61,637 nt of DNA from Ktedonobacterales bacterium (GCA_025935195.1 JAICVS010000006.1:1-61637); one strand, 5' to 3'. Counted from the stretch's first letter, positions 26,418-35,453 are shown. Numbers and translations: made by a program. Notes: generated by a model not told the origin, from the sequence alone.

Positions 26418-26963
26418 ATGCCCATCCTCGTCACCTACGCCAGCAAGCACGGATCAACCCAGGACATCGCGGAGCGCATCGCCGCCACACTCCACCGCCA
26501 CGGGCGGGAGGTCATCGTCCAACCGGTACACGCCGTCGAGAACCCGGTCGCCTACGAGGCCGTGATCCTCGGCAGCGCCATCTACTTCGGCTCGTGGCTG
26601 AAAGAGGCGACCGAGTTCGTGCGCCGGCATTGCGACGAGCTGGCCGCGCGCCCCGTCTGGCTGTTCAGCAGCGGCCCACTCGGCGACACACCATCAGTGG
26701 ACCCAAAAGAGATCGCCGAGTTCCAGGCTGCCATCCACCCCCGCGGCCACCGCACCTTCGTCGGCTCCCTCGACCGGCACGACCTCTCCTTCACCGAGCG
26801 CATGATCGTCAAAGCCGTGAAGGCTCCCGATGGCGACTTCCGCGACTGGGATGACATCAACACCTGGGCCGAGAGCATCGCCCAGGCCCTGATGCCCGCT
26901 GGCACGCCGCCGATCTCCACGCATGACACACCGCCAGCGGTGTCGCACCCCTTGCAACCGTGA
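26418..26963 (+). CDS. Flavodoxin-domain protein, HemG-like
   Basis: 181 residues. The FMN phosphate loop is YASKHGSTQDIAERIA at residues 7-22, and the middle contains GSAIYFGSW and SSGPLGD, both typical of the menaquinone-dependent protoporphyrinogen dehydrogenase HemG/flavodoxin-domain family. Such proteins carry electrons through bound FMN. About 25 extra polar residues end the protein. AAAGGAG precedes the ATG and overlaps the end of the membrane-protein gene, suggesting the two work together, perhaps in a redox process at the membrane. Confidence 0.88.
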   Translation: MPILVTYASKHGSTQDIAERIAATLHRHGREVIVQPVHAVENPVAYEAVILGSAIYFGSWLKEATEFVRRHCDELAARPVWLFSSGPLGDTPSVDPKEIAEFQAAIHPRGHRTFVGSLDRHDLSFTERMIVKAVKAPDGDFRDWDDINTWAESIAQALMPAGTPPISTHDTPPAVSHPLQP

Positions 26964-26995
26964 GATCGCTCGCTCTCGCCAGCGCCACCCCTCTC

Positions 26996-27030
26996 CTCAG
27001 GTCTGCTGTTAATAGGGCGGCAGACCTGAG
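26996..27030. terminator. Perfect 11-bp stem-loop after the flavodoxin gene
   Basis: Arms CTCAGGTCTGC (26996-27006) and GCAGACCTGAG (27020-27030) with a 13-nt loop, 33 nt beyond the flavodoxin stop codon. There is no U-run after it, so it is either a factor-dependent end, an mRNA 3' stabiliser or an operator. Confidence 0.5.
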
Positions 27031-27085
27031 CGATTCCACAAGCCGCGTCATCCGATCACAGCCGCATGTCCCCATCCTCGTCTCA

Positions 27086-27114
27086 TTGACAAATGAGAAA
27101 TAAAATTCTATAAT
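27086..27114 (+). promoter_or_regulatory. Consensus sigma-70 promoter (TTGACA-17 bp-TATAAT)
   Basis: TTGACA at 27086-27091 and TATAAT at 27109-27114 are both perfect with the ideal 17-bp spacer, in an AT-rich island within GC-rich DNA. The -35 is embedded in a palindrome, CTCATT-GACA-AATGAG (27082-27097), which could be an operator. Transcription would start near 27121 and run rightward into a tract with no convincing gene, towards the convergent aconitase gene. Confidence 0.75.
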
Positions 27115-27400
27115 AATGTGGTCGCCCTGTGCCGCTGCTCTCGCACGCTGCCGCTCCTCTCCCTCTCTGCTGGCAACCGCGCCAGCGGGAGAGAGCATCC
27201 CACGGCCCGCGCCGGCACATCGTGGTTTGTGAGGCGGTTACCCATGTCCCATCCCAACGCGCCATCTCTCAGCTCATTGCCGCCTCAGCCCTTCCTCATG
27301 CTCCGCACGAACTTCGCCGGTGCGGCCCGCCAGTGCGGTGCATGGTGCCAATTGCCGGCCACGCCAACGCCCGCCCAGCTCCTCGTCTCTGCGCTACTCC

Positions 27401-27576
27401 TTGCCGGAATCGGTCATCACCTTGCCGCGACCCTTGCCGTTTTTGCCACATTCTTGCCGCTTTTGCCACCCAGAACACGAAACGTCACGTTGCCGATCCC
27501 CGCGAACTCCCTTGAATTCAGCGCTCCCGCCGAATCGGTCATCGAAACATTGCCGAAAAGCGGCAAAAACGGCAAT
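27401..27576 (+). repeat. Dispersed TTGCC-iteron element, copy A
   Basis: TTGCC occurs at 27401, 27422, 27434, 27443, 27454, 27463, 27490 and 27550, mostly 9-12 or 20-21 bp apart, close to helical phasing. The element ends in an ATTGCCG...CGGCAAT hairpin (27549-27576). A 70-bp core (27453-27522) matches 39768-39837 in opposite orientation at 55 of 70 positions without gaps. Differences do not favour third codon positions, so the element is probably not protein-coding. Confidence 0.6.
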
Positions 27577-27731
27577 GTCTTTCGATGCCCATCGAACGAG
27601 CTGGGCCGGACAGTCTCCCATCCGGCCCCCACGCTCGCCTCCACACCCCACTCGTGGGCACTTACGCCCCCATCCCCGCTCGCCAGCCGTTCACGGCCGC
27701 GCCCCTTTGTCTCTCTCTACAACGGTTCCCT

Positions 27732-27795
27732 TCCCTCCTCCGTGTCCCTCTGTGTCCTCTGTGGTCGTTCTCGTTCTCCTCTGCGACATCCGCGG
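27732..27795 (-). repeat. Dispersed CCGCGGA/CRCAGAGG repeat tract
   Basis: Read on the minus strand the tract begins AACCGCGG at the aconitase stop codon and continues as imperfect units of the form CGCAGAGG, CACAGAGG, ACACAGAGG and ACACGGAGG. A related tract is at 37523-37560. This kind of GAACCGCGGAGG...CGCAGAG repeat is a familiar intergenic sequence in Chloroflexota and other large genomes. Confidence 0.55.
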
Positions 27796-30687
27796 TTAAT
27801 TCTTCTTCTCCGTCTTCCCCTGCTCCGCCGCCAGCCGGCGCAGCACTGTTTGCAGGATGCCCCCATTGCGGTAGTAGCGGATGTCAATCGGGCTATCCAG
27901 CCGCGCTATCGCCGTGAACTCCCGCGTCGCCCCGTCCTCGCCGCGCACGCGCACCGTCATCTCCTGCCGCGGCTTCAGCTCCCCAGTGATCCCCACGATG
28001 TCGTACGTCTCGCGGCCCGCCAGGTTCAGCGACTCCCGGCTCTCCCCCGGCTTGAACTGCAACGGCAGAATGCCCATCCCCACCAGATTGCTGCGGTGGA
28101 TGCGCTCGTAGCTCTCCGCCAGCGTCGCCCGGATTCCCAGCAGCAGTGGACCCTTCGCCGCCCAGTCGCGCGAGCTGCCCGACCCATACTCTTTGCCCGC
28201 GATCACCAGCAGCGGCGTCCCCTCCGCCTGATAGCGCATCGAGGCGTCGTAGATCGTCGTCTCCTCGCCCGTCGGCAGGTAGGTCGTGTAATACCCCTCC
28301 TTGCCGCCCGCCAGCAGATTGCGCAGCCGGATGTTCGCGAACGTCCCGCGCACCATCACCTCATGGTTGCCGCGCCGCGCCCCATAGCTGTTGAAGTCGC
28401 GCGGCGTCACCCCATGCTCCTGCAAATACTGCCCCGCCGGGCTGGTGGACGGGATCGACCCCGCCGGCGAGATGTGGTCCGTCGTGATCGAATCGCCGAC
28501 CGAGATCAGCACCCGCGCCCCGGTGATGTCCGCCAGCGCCGGCGGCTCCGGTGCCAGCCCCTCGAAGAATGGCGGCTTACGCACGTAGGTCGAATCCGCA
28601 TCCCACGCGAACAGCCCGCTGCCCGCCTCCGGCAGCGGCAGGCCACGCCAGTGCTCGTCGCCGTCGAAGACGTGCGCGTACTCCGCCGCGAACACCTCCG
28701 GCGTCACCGCCTGGCCCATCGCCGCCGCGATCTCCCCCGTCGTCGGCCAGATGTCGCGCAGGTAGACCGCGTCGCCGTTCGGATCACGCCCGATCGGCTC
28801 GCTCGTCAAATCGAGGTCCATCGTCCCCGCCAGCGCATATGCCACCACCAGCGGCGGCGAGGCCAGGTAGCTCGCCCGCACCTGTGGATGGATGCGCCCC
28901 TCAAAGTTGCGGTTCCCCGACAGCACCGCCGCCACCACCAGATCCTCCTCACGCACCGCCTCTGCCACCGGCTCAAACAGCGGTCCACTGTTTCCGATGC
29001 ATGTAGTACATCCGTACCCCACGACGTGGAAGCCCAGCGCCTCCAGATACGGCAGCAGCTCCGCGTTCTTCAGGTAATCCGTCACCGCGCGCGAGCCCGG
29101 CGCCAGGCTCGTCTTTACGGTAGGGGACACTTTCAGGCCGCGCTCCACCGCCTTCTTCGCCAGCAACCCCGCGCCCAGCATCACCGATGGATTGGACGTG
29201 TTCGTGCAGCTCGTGATCGCCGCGATCGCCACCGCCCCATCCGCCATCCGCACCTCTTCACCGCCGAAACGCACCGTCGCCCGGTGCCGGTGCCCGCCAT
29301 CCTCCGACCCATCTCCCCTTCCTTCGTAGGGAAGGGGCCGGGGGTTCGGTTGCCCACCCTCGCTCTCGAAGCGGCCCAGCGTCGTCCCGTTCGGCTGCGG
29401 CCCCACATCCTCGAACCGCTCCCGGTAGGCCGTGCGGAAGTTCTGCTTCACCCCCGCCAGCCCCACGCGATCCTGCGGCCGGCGCGGACCCGCCAGGCTC
29501 GGCTCGATCGTCGCCAGATCCAGCTCCACCAGCTCGTCGAACTCCGGCGTTTGCATCGCGTCGGTGCGGAACAGCCCCTGCTCCTTCGTGTAGCGTTCCA
29601 CCAGATCGATCAGCTCCGCCGGCCGCCCCGTCAGCCGCAGGTAGCGCAGCGTCTCGTCATCCACCGGGAAGAGCGTCGCCGTCGCGCCGAACTCTGGCGA
29701 CATGTTCGAGATCGTCGCGCGGTCCGGCAGCGAGAGCGAGCTCAGCCCCGCACCGCCGAACTCGACGAAGCGCCCCACCACTCCATGCGCGCGCAGCATC
29801 TGCGTCACCACCAGCACGAGGTCCGTCGCCGTCGCCCCCTCCGGCAGCGCGCCCGACAGCTTGATGCCGATCACCTCCGGCTTGAGCAGGTAGAGCGGCT
29901 GCCCCAGCAGCACCGCCTCCGCCTCGATCCCGCCGACGCCCCAGCCGAGCACGCCCAGCCCATTGATCATCGTCGTGTGCGAGTCCGTCCCCACCAGCGT
30001 ATCCGGGAACGCCACCCCGTTCCGCGTCTGCACCACCTTGCCCAGATATTCGAGGTTCACCTGATGCACGATGCCCGTTCCCGGCGGCACCACCGAGAAG
30101 TCCGCGAACGCCTGTTGCGCCCAGCGCAGCAGCGCGTAGCGCTCGCCATTGCGCTCGTACTCCCGCTGCACGTTCGTGCGGAAGGCCGTCAGCGTGCCGA
30201 AGGCGTCCACCTGCACCGAGTGATCGATCACCAGATCCGCCGGCACCAGCGGATTGACCCGCGTCGGATCGCCGCCCATCTCTTTCACGGCGTCGCGCAT
30301 CGCCGCCAAATCCACCACCGCCGGTACGCCCGTGAAGTCCTGCAAGATCACGCGCGCCGGCATGAACGGCAACTCCTCGGGATCGCCCGGCGCTGGCGGC
30401 ATCTTCGGCCGCCAACGCGCCAGCGCCCGCACATCCGCCTCGCTCACCAGATCTGGCGCCAGGTGCGCGTTGCGCAGCGCGTTCTCCAGCAGAATGCGCA
30501 CGGTGAACGGCAGCGCCTCGGCAGGTGTCACACCATCGCCCGCAATCGCGCCCAAGCGGTAGTACGCGACGGAGCCAGCCCCGGTCGCCAGCGTCGCGCG
30601 TGCGCCGAACGGATCAGACGACGCACCGCCGGATCGGCCGGAAGAAGCGGAATGCGAGGAATGAGAGGAACGAGATCGCGATGCCAT
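27796..30687 (-). CDS. acnA: Aconitate hydratase A
   Basis: 963 residues. It isomerises citrate to isocitrate in the TCA cycle through a [4Fe-4S] cluster whose Cys ligands are visible in [10 protein letters not shown] and [13 protein letters not shown]. Other family marks: [46 protein letters not shown] and the swivel-domain SRDWAAKG. It is longer than E. coli AcnA (891) owing to a Ser-rich N-terminus of about 30 residues and an insertion around residues 450-475 that includes a palindromic repeat in frame (see 29315-29337). The ATG at 30687 is not well supported, and a later start is possible. Monocistronic by spacing. Confidence 0.95.
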   Translation of the reverse strand: MASRSRSSHSSHSASSGRSGGASSDPFGARATLATGAGSVAYYRLGAIAGDGVTPAEALPFTVRILLENALRNAHLAPDLVSEADVRALARWRPKMPPAPGDPEELPFMPARVILQDFTGVPAVVDLAAMRDAVKEMGGDPTRVNPLVPADLVIDHSVQVDAFGTLTAFRTNVQREYERNGERYALLRWAQQAFADFSVVPPGTGIVHQVNLEYLGKVVQTRNGVAFPDTLVGTDSHTTMINGLGVLGWGVGGIEAEAVLLGQPLYLLKPEVIGIKLSGALPEGATATDLVLVVTQMLRAHGVVGRFVEFGGAGLSSLSLPDRATISNMSPEFGATATLFPVDDETLRYLRLTGRPAELIDLVERYTKEQGLFRTDAMQTPEFDELVELDLATIEPSLAGPRRPQDRVGLAGVKQNFRTAYRERFEDVGPQPNGTTLGRFESEGGQPNPRPLPYEGRGDGSEDGGHRHRATVRFGGEEVRMADGAVAIAAITSCTNTSNPSVMLGAGLLAKKAVERGLKVSPTVKTSLAPGSRAVTDYLKNAELLPYLEALGFHVVGYGCTTCIGNSGPLFEPVAEAVREEDLVVAAVLSGNRNFEGRIHPQVRASYLASPPLVVAYALAGTMDLDLTSEPIGRDPNGDAVYLRDIWPTTGEIAAAMGQAVTPEVFAAEYAHVFDGDEHWRGLPLPEAGSGLFAWDADSTYVRKPPFFEGLAPEPPALADITGARVLISVGDSITTDHISPAGSIPSTSPAGQYLQEHGVTPRDFNSYGARRGNHEVMVRGTFANIRLRNLLAGGKEGYYTTYLPTGEETTIYDASMRYQAEGTPLLVIAGKEYGSGSSRDWAAKGPLLLGIRATLAESYERIHRSNLVGMGILPLQFKPGESRESLNLAGRETYDIVGITGELKPRQEMTVRVRGEDGATREFTAIARLDSPIDIRYYRNGGILQTVLRRLAAEQGKTEKKN
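29315..29337. repeat. Palindromic repeat inserted in the aconitase reading frame
   Basis: Arms CCCCTTCC (29315-29322) and GGAAGGGG (29330-29337) form an 8-bp hairpin within the coding sequence. It belongs by look to the CCCCTCTCC...GGAGAGGGG family found between genes at 52875-52912 and near 61551-61580. In the protein it gives the in-frame segment [13 protein letters not shown], located between the two conserved halves of aconitase. Confidence 0.6.
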
Positions 30688-30927
30688 CTGTCTGCACCCC
30701 TTTGTCTGAACGTCCTGAGCGAGGGGTCGCGCCGCGAGCGGAGTGCGGCCGCATCCTCGTTGATGAGCCGGATAGTTGGGACATCAGGCAGTATAGCCCA
30801 CCGGCCGCGACCCCCGCGCACTCGCGCGCGCCGGCCACTGCCTCCTATCCTGCCTCACAGTATAGCCGCTCTTCCATGCGATAGCGTGATGCCCCATATC
30901 GGATTTCTTGATGCCTACAGACGCCTA

Positions 30928-31932
30928 TTATGGCCGCTCACGCGCCATCAGGTACGCCACGCACCGCGCCGTCAAGTCCTTCCGCTCCGTCAGACTCAGC
31001 GCCGCCAGGCTATGCCCGCCCGCGAACGGCACGTACTCCACCGCCACGCCCGCCGCGCCGAGCGCCCGCCGCAACTCCTCGGATTGACTCGCCGGCACCA
31101 GCGTATCGGCCGTTCCCTGCGCGATCAGCGTGGGCGCGCTCGCCGCCGAGACATAGAAGAGAGGCGATGCCGCCCGCAGCGCCGCCATCCCATCCACTGG
31201 CTGCCGGTCGCCGAACAGCCCATACGTATAGTGGCGCTGCTCGTCCGTCGCCAGCCAGCGCGTCAGGTCCACCGGCCCATGCACATCCACCACACACGAG
31301 ACCGCCGGCGACTCCCCGGCATACAGCGCCGCCTCATCCCCCGGCCATCCCCCCGCCAACACGCCCAGGAACGCCGCCAGGTGTCCACCCGCCGACTCAC
31401 CCCACGCGCAGAGCCGTCCCGCGTCCAACCCAAGTGCGGCCCGTTGCGCGCGCAGATAGCGCACCGCGAGCTGCGCGTCCACGAGCTGCGCGGGCCAGCG
31501 GTTGCGCGGCGCCAGCCGATAGTCAATGGTCGCCGCCACGAAGCCACGCGAGGCCAGCAGCGCGCACTCCGCCGCGAACTGCCCTCTGCCGCCACTGCGC
31601 CAGCCGCCGCCGTGGATCAGCAGCACCCCCGGCCGCGCCCCCGCCGCTCCCACCGGCCGGCACAGGTCCAGCCGCTCCTCCGGCAGCGGCCCATACGCCA
31701 CATCCCGCCGCACCTCCACCGCATATCGCCCGCCGGCCACCTCCACCCGCGACACAGTGCGAGCCGTCACCGCCCCAATGCTCGACCCGCTCAACCCGAC
31801 GAGTGCCGCCACCAGCACAACCAAAGCCGCCAGCAGCGCGCCGTCGAATCGCCGCGCCGCGTCGCCCCGCCACCAAACGCTCATCGCCGCACCGCGCTCA
31901 TCGCTCGCCGCCGCCTGATCGCCCGCTTCCAT
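30928..31932 (-). CDS. Alpha/beta hydrolase, HGGG-type esterase (BD-FAE-like)
   Basis: 334 residues from the ATG at 31932; an ATG at 31884 (MSVWWRGD) is equally possible because neither has a clear ribosome binding site. One hydrophobic helix (ALLAALVVLVAALVGLSG) near the N-terminus is a signal anchor, so the catalytic domain is extracytoplasmic. HGGGW forms the oxyanion hole, Ser of GESAGG is the nucleophile, and ADTLVP and GGHSL supply Asp and His. This is the hormone-sensitive-lipase/BD-FAE layout, acting on acyl or feruloyl esters; substrate unknown. Confidence 0.88.
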   Translation of the reverse strand: MEAGDQAAASDERGAAMSVWWRGDAARRFDGALLAALVVLVAALVGLSGSSIGAVTARTVSRVEVAGGRYAVEVRRDVAYGPLPEERLDLCRPVGAAGARPGVLLIHGGGWRSGGRGQFAAECALLASRGFVAATIDYRLAPRNRWPAQLVDAQLAVRYLRAQRAALGLDAGRLCAWGESAGGHLAAFLGVLAGGWPGDEAALYAGESPAVSCVVDVHGPVDLTRWLATDEQRHYTYGLFGDRQPVDGMAALRAASPLFYVSAASAPTLIAQGTADTLVPASQSEELRRALGAAGVAVEYVPFAGGHSLAALSLTERKDLTARCVAYLMARERP

Positions 31933-32144
31933 GCCAGTATACGCTCGCCGCGCGCCCCGTCAACAAACGCTCTGCTTCCAACCCGCGCATGCGGTTGCGG
32001 CTACGCGATCCCCATCCCACACACAGCGTATCCCACTTGCCACTTGCCACCCTCACACCCGGCACTCTCCTTGCGACGCCACCCCCAGGTACGCGACATG
32101 CGCGCACCCGTATGATCACAGAACCATCGAAGGAGAACGCTTCC

Positions 32145-32441
32145 ATGGACCCCACCAATCAGATGGACCAGACGAACCAGGCCAACCCCGGCGCGCGAAA
32201 CCCGGTGGACTCGCCCACACCGCGGCACGAAGGCCCGATGCCGGGCGATCAGAGCGACCACAGCAACGACCCGAACTTCGCCCAGGATCCGGTCTGCGGC
32301 ATGTGGGTGGACAAGCGCACCGCCCGCAACACCCTGCCCGCCCCCGTCAACATGCAACAGATGGGCACGATCTACTTCTGCTCGCCGGAGTGCAAATCCC
32401 TCTTCGAGCAGAACCCGTCCCAGTACGGCTCCAGCTTTTAG
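32145..32441 (+). CDS. YHS-domain protein
   Basis: 98 residues, AAGGAG placed 8 nt before the ATG. The first 45 residues are polar and rich in Asn, Gln, Pro and Asp; the rest is a YHS domain with DPVCGMWVD and FCSPECKSLFEQNP. The conserved Cys residues are typical of a metal-binding (often copper or heavy-metal) treble-clef-like fold. Free-standing YHS proteins are thought to be metal chaperones. No metal transporter is adjacent, so the partner is unknown. A stem-loop terminator follows the stop codon. Confidence 0.85.
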   Translation: MDPTNQMDQTNQANPGARNPVDSPTPRHEGPMPGDQSDHSNDPNFAQDPVCGMWVDKRTARNTLPAPVNMQQMGTIYFCSPECKSLFEQNPSQYGSSF

Positions 32442-32449
32442 CCTATACG

Positions 32450-32483
32450 GCGCCGCCCTTTCCAGATTGTGGAGGGGCGGCGC
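32450..32483. terminator. Stem-loop terminator after the YHS gene
   Basis: Arms GCGCCGCCC (32450-32458) and GGGCGGCGC (32475-32483) pair over 9 bp with a 16-nt loop, starting 9 nt after the stop codon. The following bases (TTCGCCCC) are not a strong U-run. Confidence 0.65.
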
Positions 32484-32673
32484 TTCGCCCCACTACGCAA
32501 ACGTGCGGACTCTCTCCTTGCCCACGGCGCGCGATCAGTCGCTCGCCCAGTGCATTTTGCTTCCATTTCATGTATACTAGGCACACGCCCGCCCGTTATC
32601 GCGGCTCGCGGGTGAGGGAACGGCATCGCGCCACTGGCGAAGAGGACGAAGATAGTAGAGGGGTGGGTGTGTC

Positions 32674-33099
32674 ATGAAGGCTCTGCGTATGCTCTTCATC
32701 GTTATGGTGGTCATCGTTCAGTTCTTCGCTTCGATCGTCGTAACCCTTTCCAGCGAGCAAATCCTGGCCGCGCTCAATGCCCCGCAGACGCTCGCCGGCC
32801 TCATTAGCGGCAGCGTCAGTGTCATTATCATGATGATCATGATGGCTGGGCTTTTCCTGCCCCAGTTCGACCGCATGACCCATCTCATCGATCTCATGCA
32901 GGCCGCCCGCGACATCGTCGAGCGCGTGCAGGATAACGAGTACGTAGACCCAGGCGAGTTCGACCGCCTCGGCTCCATGCTCCAGCGCCACTCGATGGAA
33001 GTCACGATCCCCAGCCGCCGCACCTACGCCGCGCCGCGCCGCCCCACCGGCGGCGGCCCTGCCGGCAACGGCGGCCGCGACTGGCCCTATGACCGCTAG
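32674..33099 (+). CDS. Small membrane protein with polar C-terminal tail (hypothetical)
   Basis: 141 residues. Two hydrophobic segments, MLFIVMVVIVQFFASIVVTL near the N-terminus and ISGSVSVIIMMIMMAGLFL in the middle, are followed by a helical charged region (DRMTHLIDLMQAARDIVERV) and a Gly/Pro/Arg-rich end. No family is recognised. A TATACT -10-like hexamer is at 32573-32578. The start has a poor ribosome binding site (GAGGGG 13 nt upstream). It lies alone between the YHS gene and the convergent acetyltransferase. Confidence 0.65.
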   Translation: MKALRMLFIVMVVIVQFFASIVVTLSSEQILAALNAPQTLAGLISGSVSVIIMMIMMAGLFLPQFDRMTHLIDLMQAARDIVERVQDNEYVDPGEFDRLGSMLQRHSMEVTIPSRRTYAAPRRPTGGGPAGNGGRDWPYDR

Positions 33100-33158
33100 A
33101 TCGCATAGTCCTTGGGCCGAGGGGTAGAGGGGTAGAGAGGTAGAGCGCCAGCCGTGCG

Positions 33159-33656
33159 TCAGCGATAGCGCGCCATCAGCCACTCATCGGCGAGCGCGCC
33201 GTCCGCGATCACGCTCAGCTTGCGCTGGCCTTCCACCTCGAAACCAAGCGATTCATACAGCCGCTTCGCCCGCTCGTTGGTGACGAAGACGGTCAGCTCT
33301 ACGCGCCGCAAGAGCAGCCAGTTGTCCGCCAGGTCCAGCAGCGTCTCCAAGAGCCGCCGCCCGATGCCGCGGCCCTGATGCGCCGCGCCCACGAAGAGAA
33401 AGACATGCCCGCTGTGGCGCAGCCGGCCGCGCCCGACGCGCAGGCCCGCCAGCCCCACCACCGTGCTATGCACCTCCGCGACGAACCAGTGGTCATCCGG
33501 CCCCAGCTCTGCCAACGCCTGCCGCCGCTGCTCCACCCGGTCGCTCGGCAGCGCCAGGATCGTCTCCATCACCCCCTGCTGCCCGGTGATGCGCCAGATC
33601 GCCTCCGCATCCTCGACGCGCACCGGCCGGATCTGCACCTCATCGTAGGGATTCAT
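33159..33656 (-). CDS. GNAT-family N-acetyltransferase
   Basis: 165 residues, the usual size. Strand 1 is VQIRPVRVEDAEAIWRI; the acetyl-CoA binding motif A is LFVGAAHQGRGIGRRLLETLL (Q/RxxGxG/A form QGRGIG), and VELTVFVTNERAKRLYESLGF is motif B. The end KLSVIADGALADEWLMARY resembles phosphinothricin/RimJ-like members that act on small molecules. Substrate unknown. It lies 78 nt downstream of the ABC-F gene on the same strand and may be co-transcribed, which would fit an antibiotic-tolerance pair, though this is inference. Confidence 0.9.
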   Translation of the reverse strand: MNPYDEVQIRPVRVEDAEAIWRITGQQGVMETILALPSDRVEQRRQALAELGPDDHWFVAEVHSTVVGLAGLRVGRGRLRHSGHVFLFVGAAHQGRGIGRRLLETLLDLADNWLLLRRVELTVFVTNERAKRLYESLGFEVEGQRKLSVIADGALADEWLMARYR

Positions 33657-33734
33657 GCCTCGCCTCGCTCCCTCGCCAGCGCGTGAGGATGGCGCCCGGC
33701 GGCAAGCGCCATCCCCCGCGTCCCGGCGCTCATC

Positions 33735-35453
33735 TCAAAAGCGCTTCTGCGCCCGCACGCGGCGTGCCGGCGGCTGGACCGGCTTGGCAACCGGCGGTGC
33801 GGGTGGCGGCGGCGGCGGCGCGGGCCTGGGCGTCTTCGCCTCCACCCACGCGCTGTAGCCGCCCTCGAAGCTGTGCAGCTCGCCGTCACGCACCTCCACG
33901 ATACGATCCGTGATGCGGTCCAGGAAGTAGCGGTCGTGTGAGATCACCAGCACCGTCCCATCGTACTCCTCCAACGCCGCCTCCAGCGCCTCCGCCGAAT
34001 CAATGTCGAGGTGGTTCGTCGGCTCATCCAGGATCAGACAGTTGGCGCTGCCCAGCATCAGCAGCAGCAGTTGCAAGCGGCTGCGCTCCCCGCCGGAGAG
34101 CGTGCGCACCGGCTGGCGCACCTGCTCGTAGCGAAAGAGGAACCGGCCCAGCAGCGACACCGCCTGCGTCTCGTTGAACGGCTTGGCCGCGCGCACGTGA
34201 TCGAGCGGTGAAGCTTCCGCGTCCAGCGTCTCGTGGCCCTGCGCGAAGTAGCCGAGGGCGATGCTCGGCCCAATCCAGCGCTCGCCGTCCGCCAGCGGCA
34301 GCTCGCCGGTCAGCGCCTTGCCGAGCACGCTCTTGCCCGCGCCGTTCGCGCCGACCACCCCCACGCGCTCGCCGCGCCGCACCAGCAGGTCCGCGCCCAG
34401 CAGCACCGGCTCGTCGCCGAAGGCCACCGTCGCGTCGCGCAGCTCCAGCACCTTCTGCCCGCCGCGCTCGGCGCTGCGCAGGCGCAGCCCCATCTTGCGG
34501 CGCGAAAGCACCGGCCGCTCCACCTTCTCCATCGCGTCAATCTGCCGCTGCTTATTGCGGGCCTGCTTGATGTGCCGCTCGTCCACGACGATGCTCGCCC
34601 AGAGCTTGAAGCGCGCGATGGCCTCCTCCAGCCGGGCGATCTCCTTCTGCTGGGCGACGTAGAGCTGCTGCTGGCGTAGCAGCGCCACCTCGCGCGCCAG
34701 CGTGTAGGCTGAGTAGTTGCCCGGCCAGAGCGTGATCGCCCCGTTCTCCAGCTCGGCGATGGTGTCCACCGTCTCATCCAACAGGTAGCGGTCGTGCGAG
34801 ACGATGACGACCGCGCCCTCGAATGCGCGGATGAAACGCTCCAGCCCCTCGCGGTGAGGCAGATCGAGGTGCGTCTCCGGCTCATCCAGCAGCAGCAGAT
34901 CGGGGCGTTGCGCCTGGCACGCCGCCAGCCCCACCAGCTTGCGCTGGCCGCCGGAGAGCGCCGCCATCGGCAGCGCGATATCCTCCTCCGCGAGACCCAG
35001 CGCGCGCAGGTGGCTGCGCGCCTCGCCCGCGAAGCCTGGCCCGCCTAGCTCCTCGAAGCGCCGCAAGAGCTGCTCCTGCCGCGCCAATACACGCTCGATG
35101 CGCGCCAGATCAGCCGCTACCTCCGGCGCGGCCAGCTCCGCCTCGCAGGCCGCGAGCCGCTGCTCGATCTCGGCGAGATCGGGCCGGCCGGCGAGCACCA
35201 CATCTAACGCACCACACTCGTCGCTGGGAATGTGCTGTGGCAGGAAGGCGACGCGCAGGCCCTTGCGCCGCGTCAGCTCGCCGGACGTGACATCCTCCTG
35301 GCCGGCGAGGATGCGCAGGAGGGTGGATTTTCCGGCGCCGTTAGGGCCAACGAGGCCGATGCGGGCGCGCTCGTCCACGGCGAGGTCGAGGCCGCGCAGG
35401 ATCTGCCGGCCGCCATAGAACTTGGTGACGCCGCTGAGGCTGGTCGCGAGCAT
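33735..35453 (-). CDS. ABC-F family ATPase (ribosome-associated)
   Basis: 572 residues with two ABC domains and no membrane helices. Domain 1: Walker A GPNGAGKST (36-44), signature LSGGQRK, Walker B LLLLDEPETHLD; domain 2: GANGAGKS, LSGGERSR, DEPTNHLD. The two are joined by the helical linker rich in Gln, Arg and Lys (VALLRQQQLYVAQQKEI) that reaches toward the ribosomal P/E site in this family. ABC-F proteins regulate translation or protect ribosomes from antibiotics. The first Walker B tail DEPETHLD departs from the usual DEPTNHLD. Pro-rich and Arg-rich C-terminal tail. AAGGAG precedes the ATG at 35453, after a structured leader. Confidence 0.93.
   Translation of the reverse strand: MLATSLSGVTKFYGGRQILRGLDLAVDERARIGLVGPNGAGKSTLLRILAGQEDVTSGELTRRKGLRVAFLPQHIPSDECGALDVVLAGRPDLAEIEQRLAACEAELAAPEVAADLARIERVLARQEQLLRRFEELGGPGFAGEARSHLRALGLAEEDIALPMAALSGGQRKLVGLAACQAQRPDLLLLDEPETHLDLPHREGLERFIRAFEGAVVIVSHDRYLLDETVDTIAELENGAITLWPGNYSAYTLAREVALLRQQQLYVAQQKEIARLEEAIARFKLWASIVVDERHIKQARNKQRQIDAMEKVERPVLSRRKMGLRLRSAERGGQKVLELRDATVAFGDEPVLLGADLLVRRGERVGVVGANGAGKSVLGKALTGELPLADGERWIGPSIALGYFAQGHETLDAEASPLDHVRAAKPFNETQAVSLLGRFLFRYEQVRQPVRTLSGGERSRLQLLLLMLGSANCLILDEPTNHLDIDSAEALEAALEEYDGTVLVISHDRYFLDRITDRIVEVRDGELHSFEGGYSAWVEAKTPRPAPPPPPPAPPVAKPVQPPARRVRAQKRF

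Larger units (their letters stand above)
27121..27795 (+). ncRNA. Candidate non-coding transcript downstream of the consensus promoter
   Basis: The 675 bases from the predicted start site to the aconitase stop codon carry no plus-strand reading frame with a ribosome binding site or recognisable product. The tract contains iterated TTGCC motifs and the repeat element at 27401-27576, then a pyrimidine-rich end. With such a strong promoter in front, a stable RNA, an antisense or 3'-interfering transcript to aconitase, or the remains of a mobile element are all possible. No known RNA family was recognised. Confidence 0.35.

Noticed and set aside
27401-27490. TTGCC series as a CRISPR array
   Set aside because: The shared unit is only 5-6 bp and spacing is 9-21 bp; there is no 24-40-bp repeat with spacers and no cas gene.
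27118-32115. A 1665-codon plus-strand open frame
   Set aside because: It runs antisense through the whole aconitase gene and the esterase gene, with Arg/His/Pro-rich shadow composition. It is an effect of high GC on the opposite strand of real genes.
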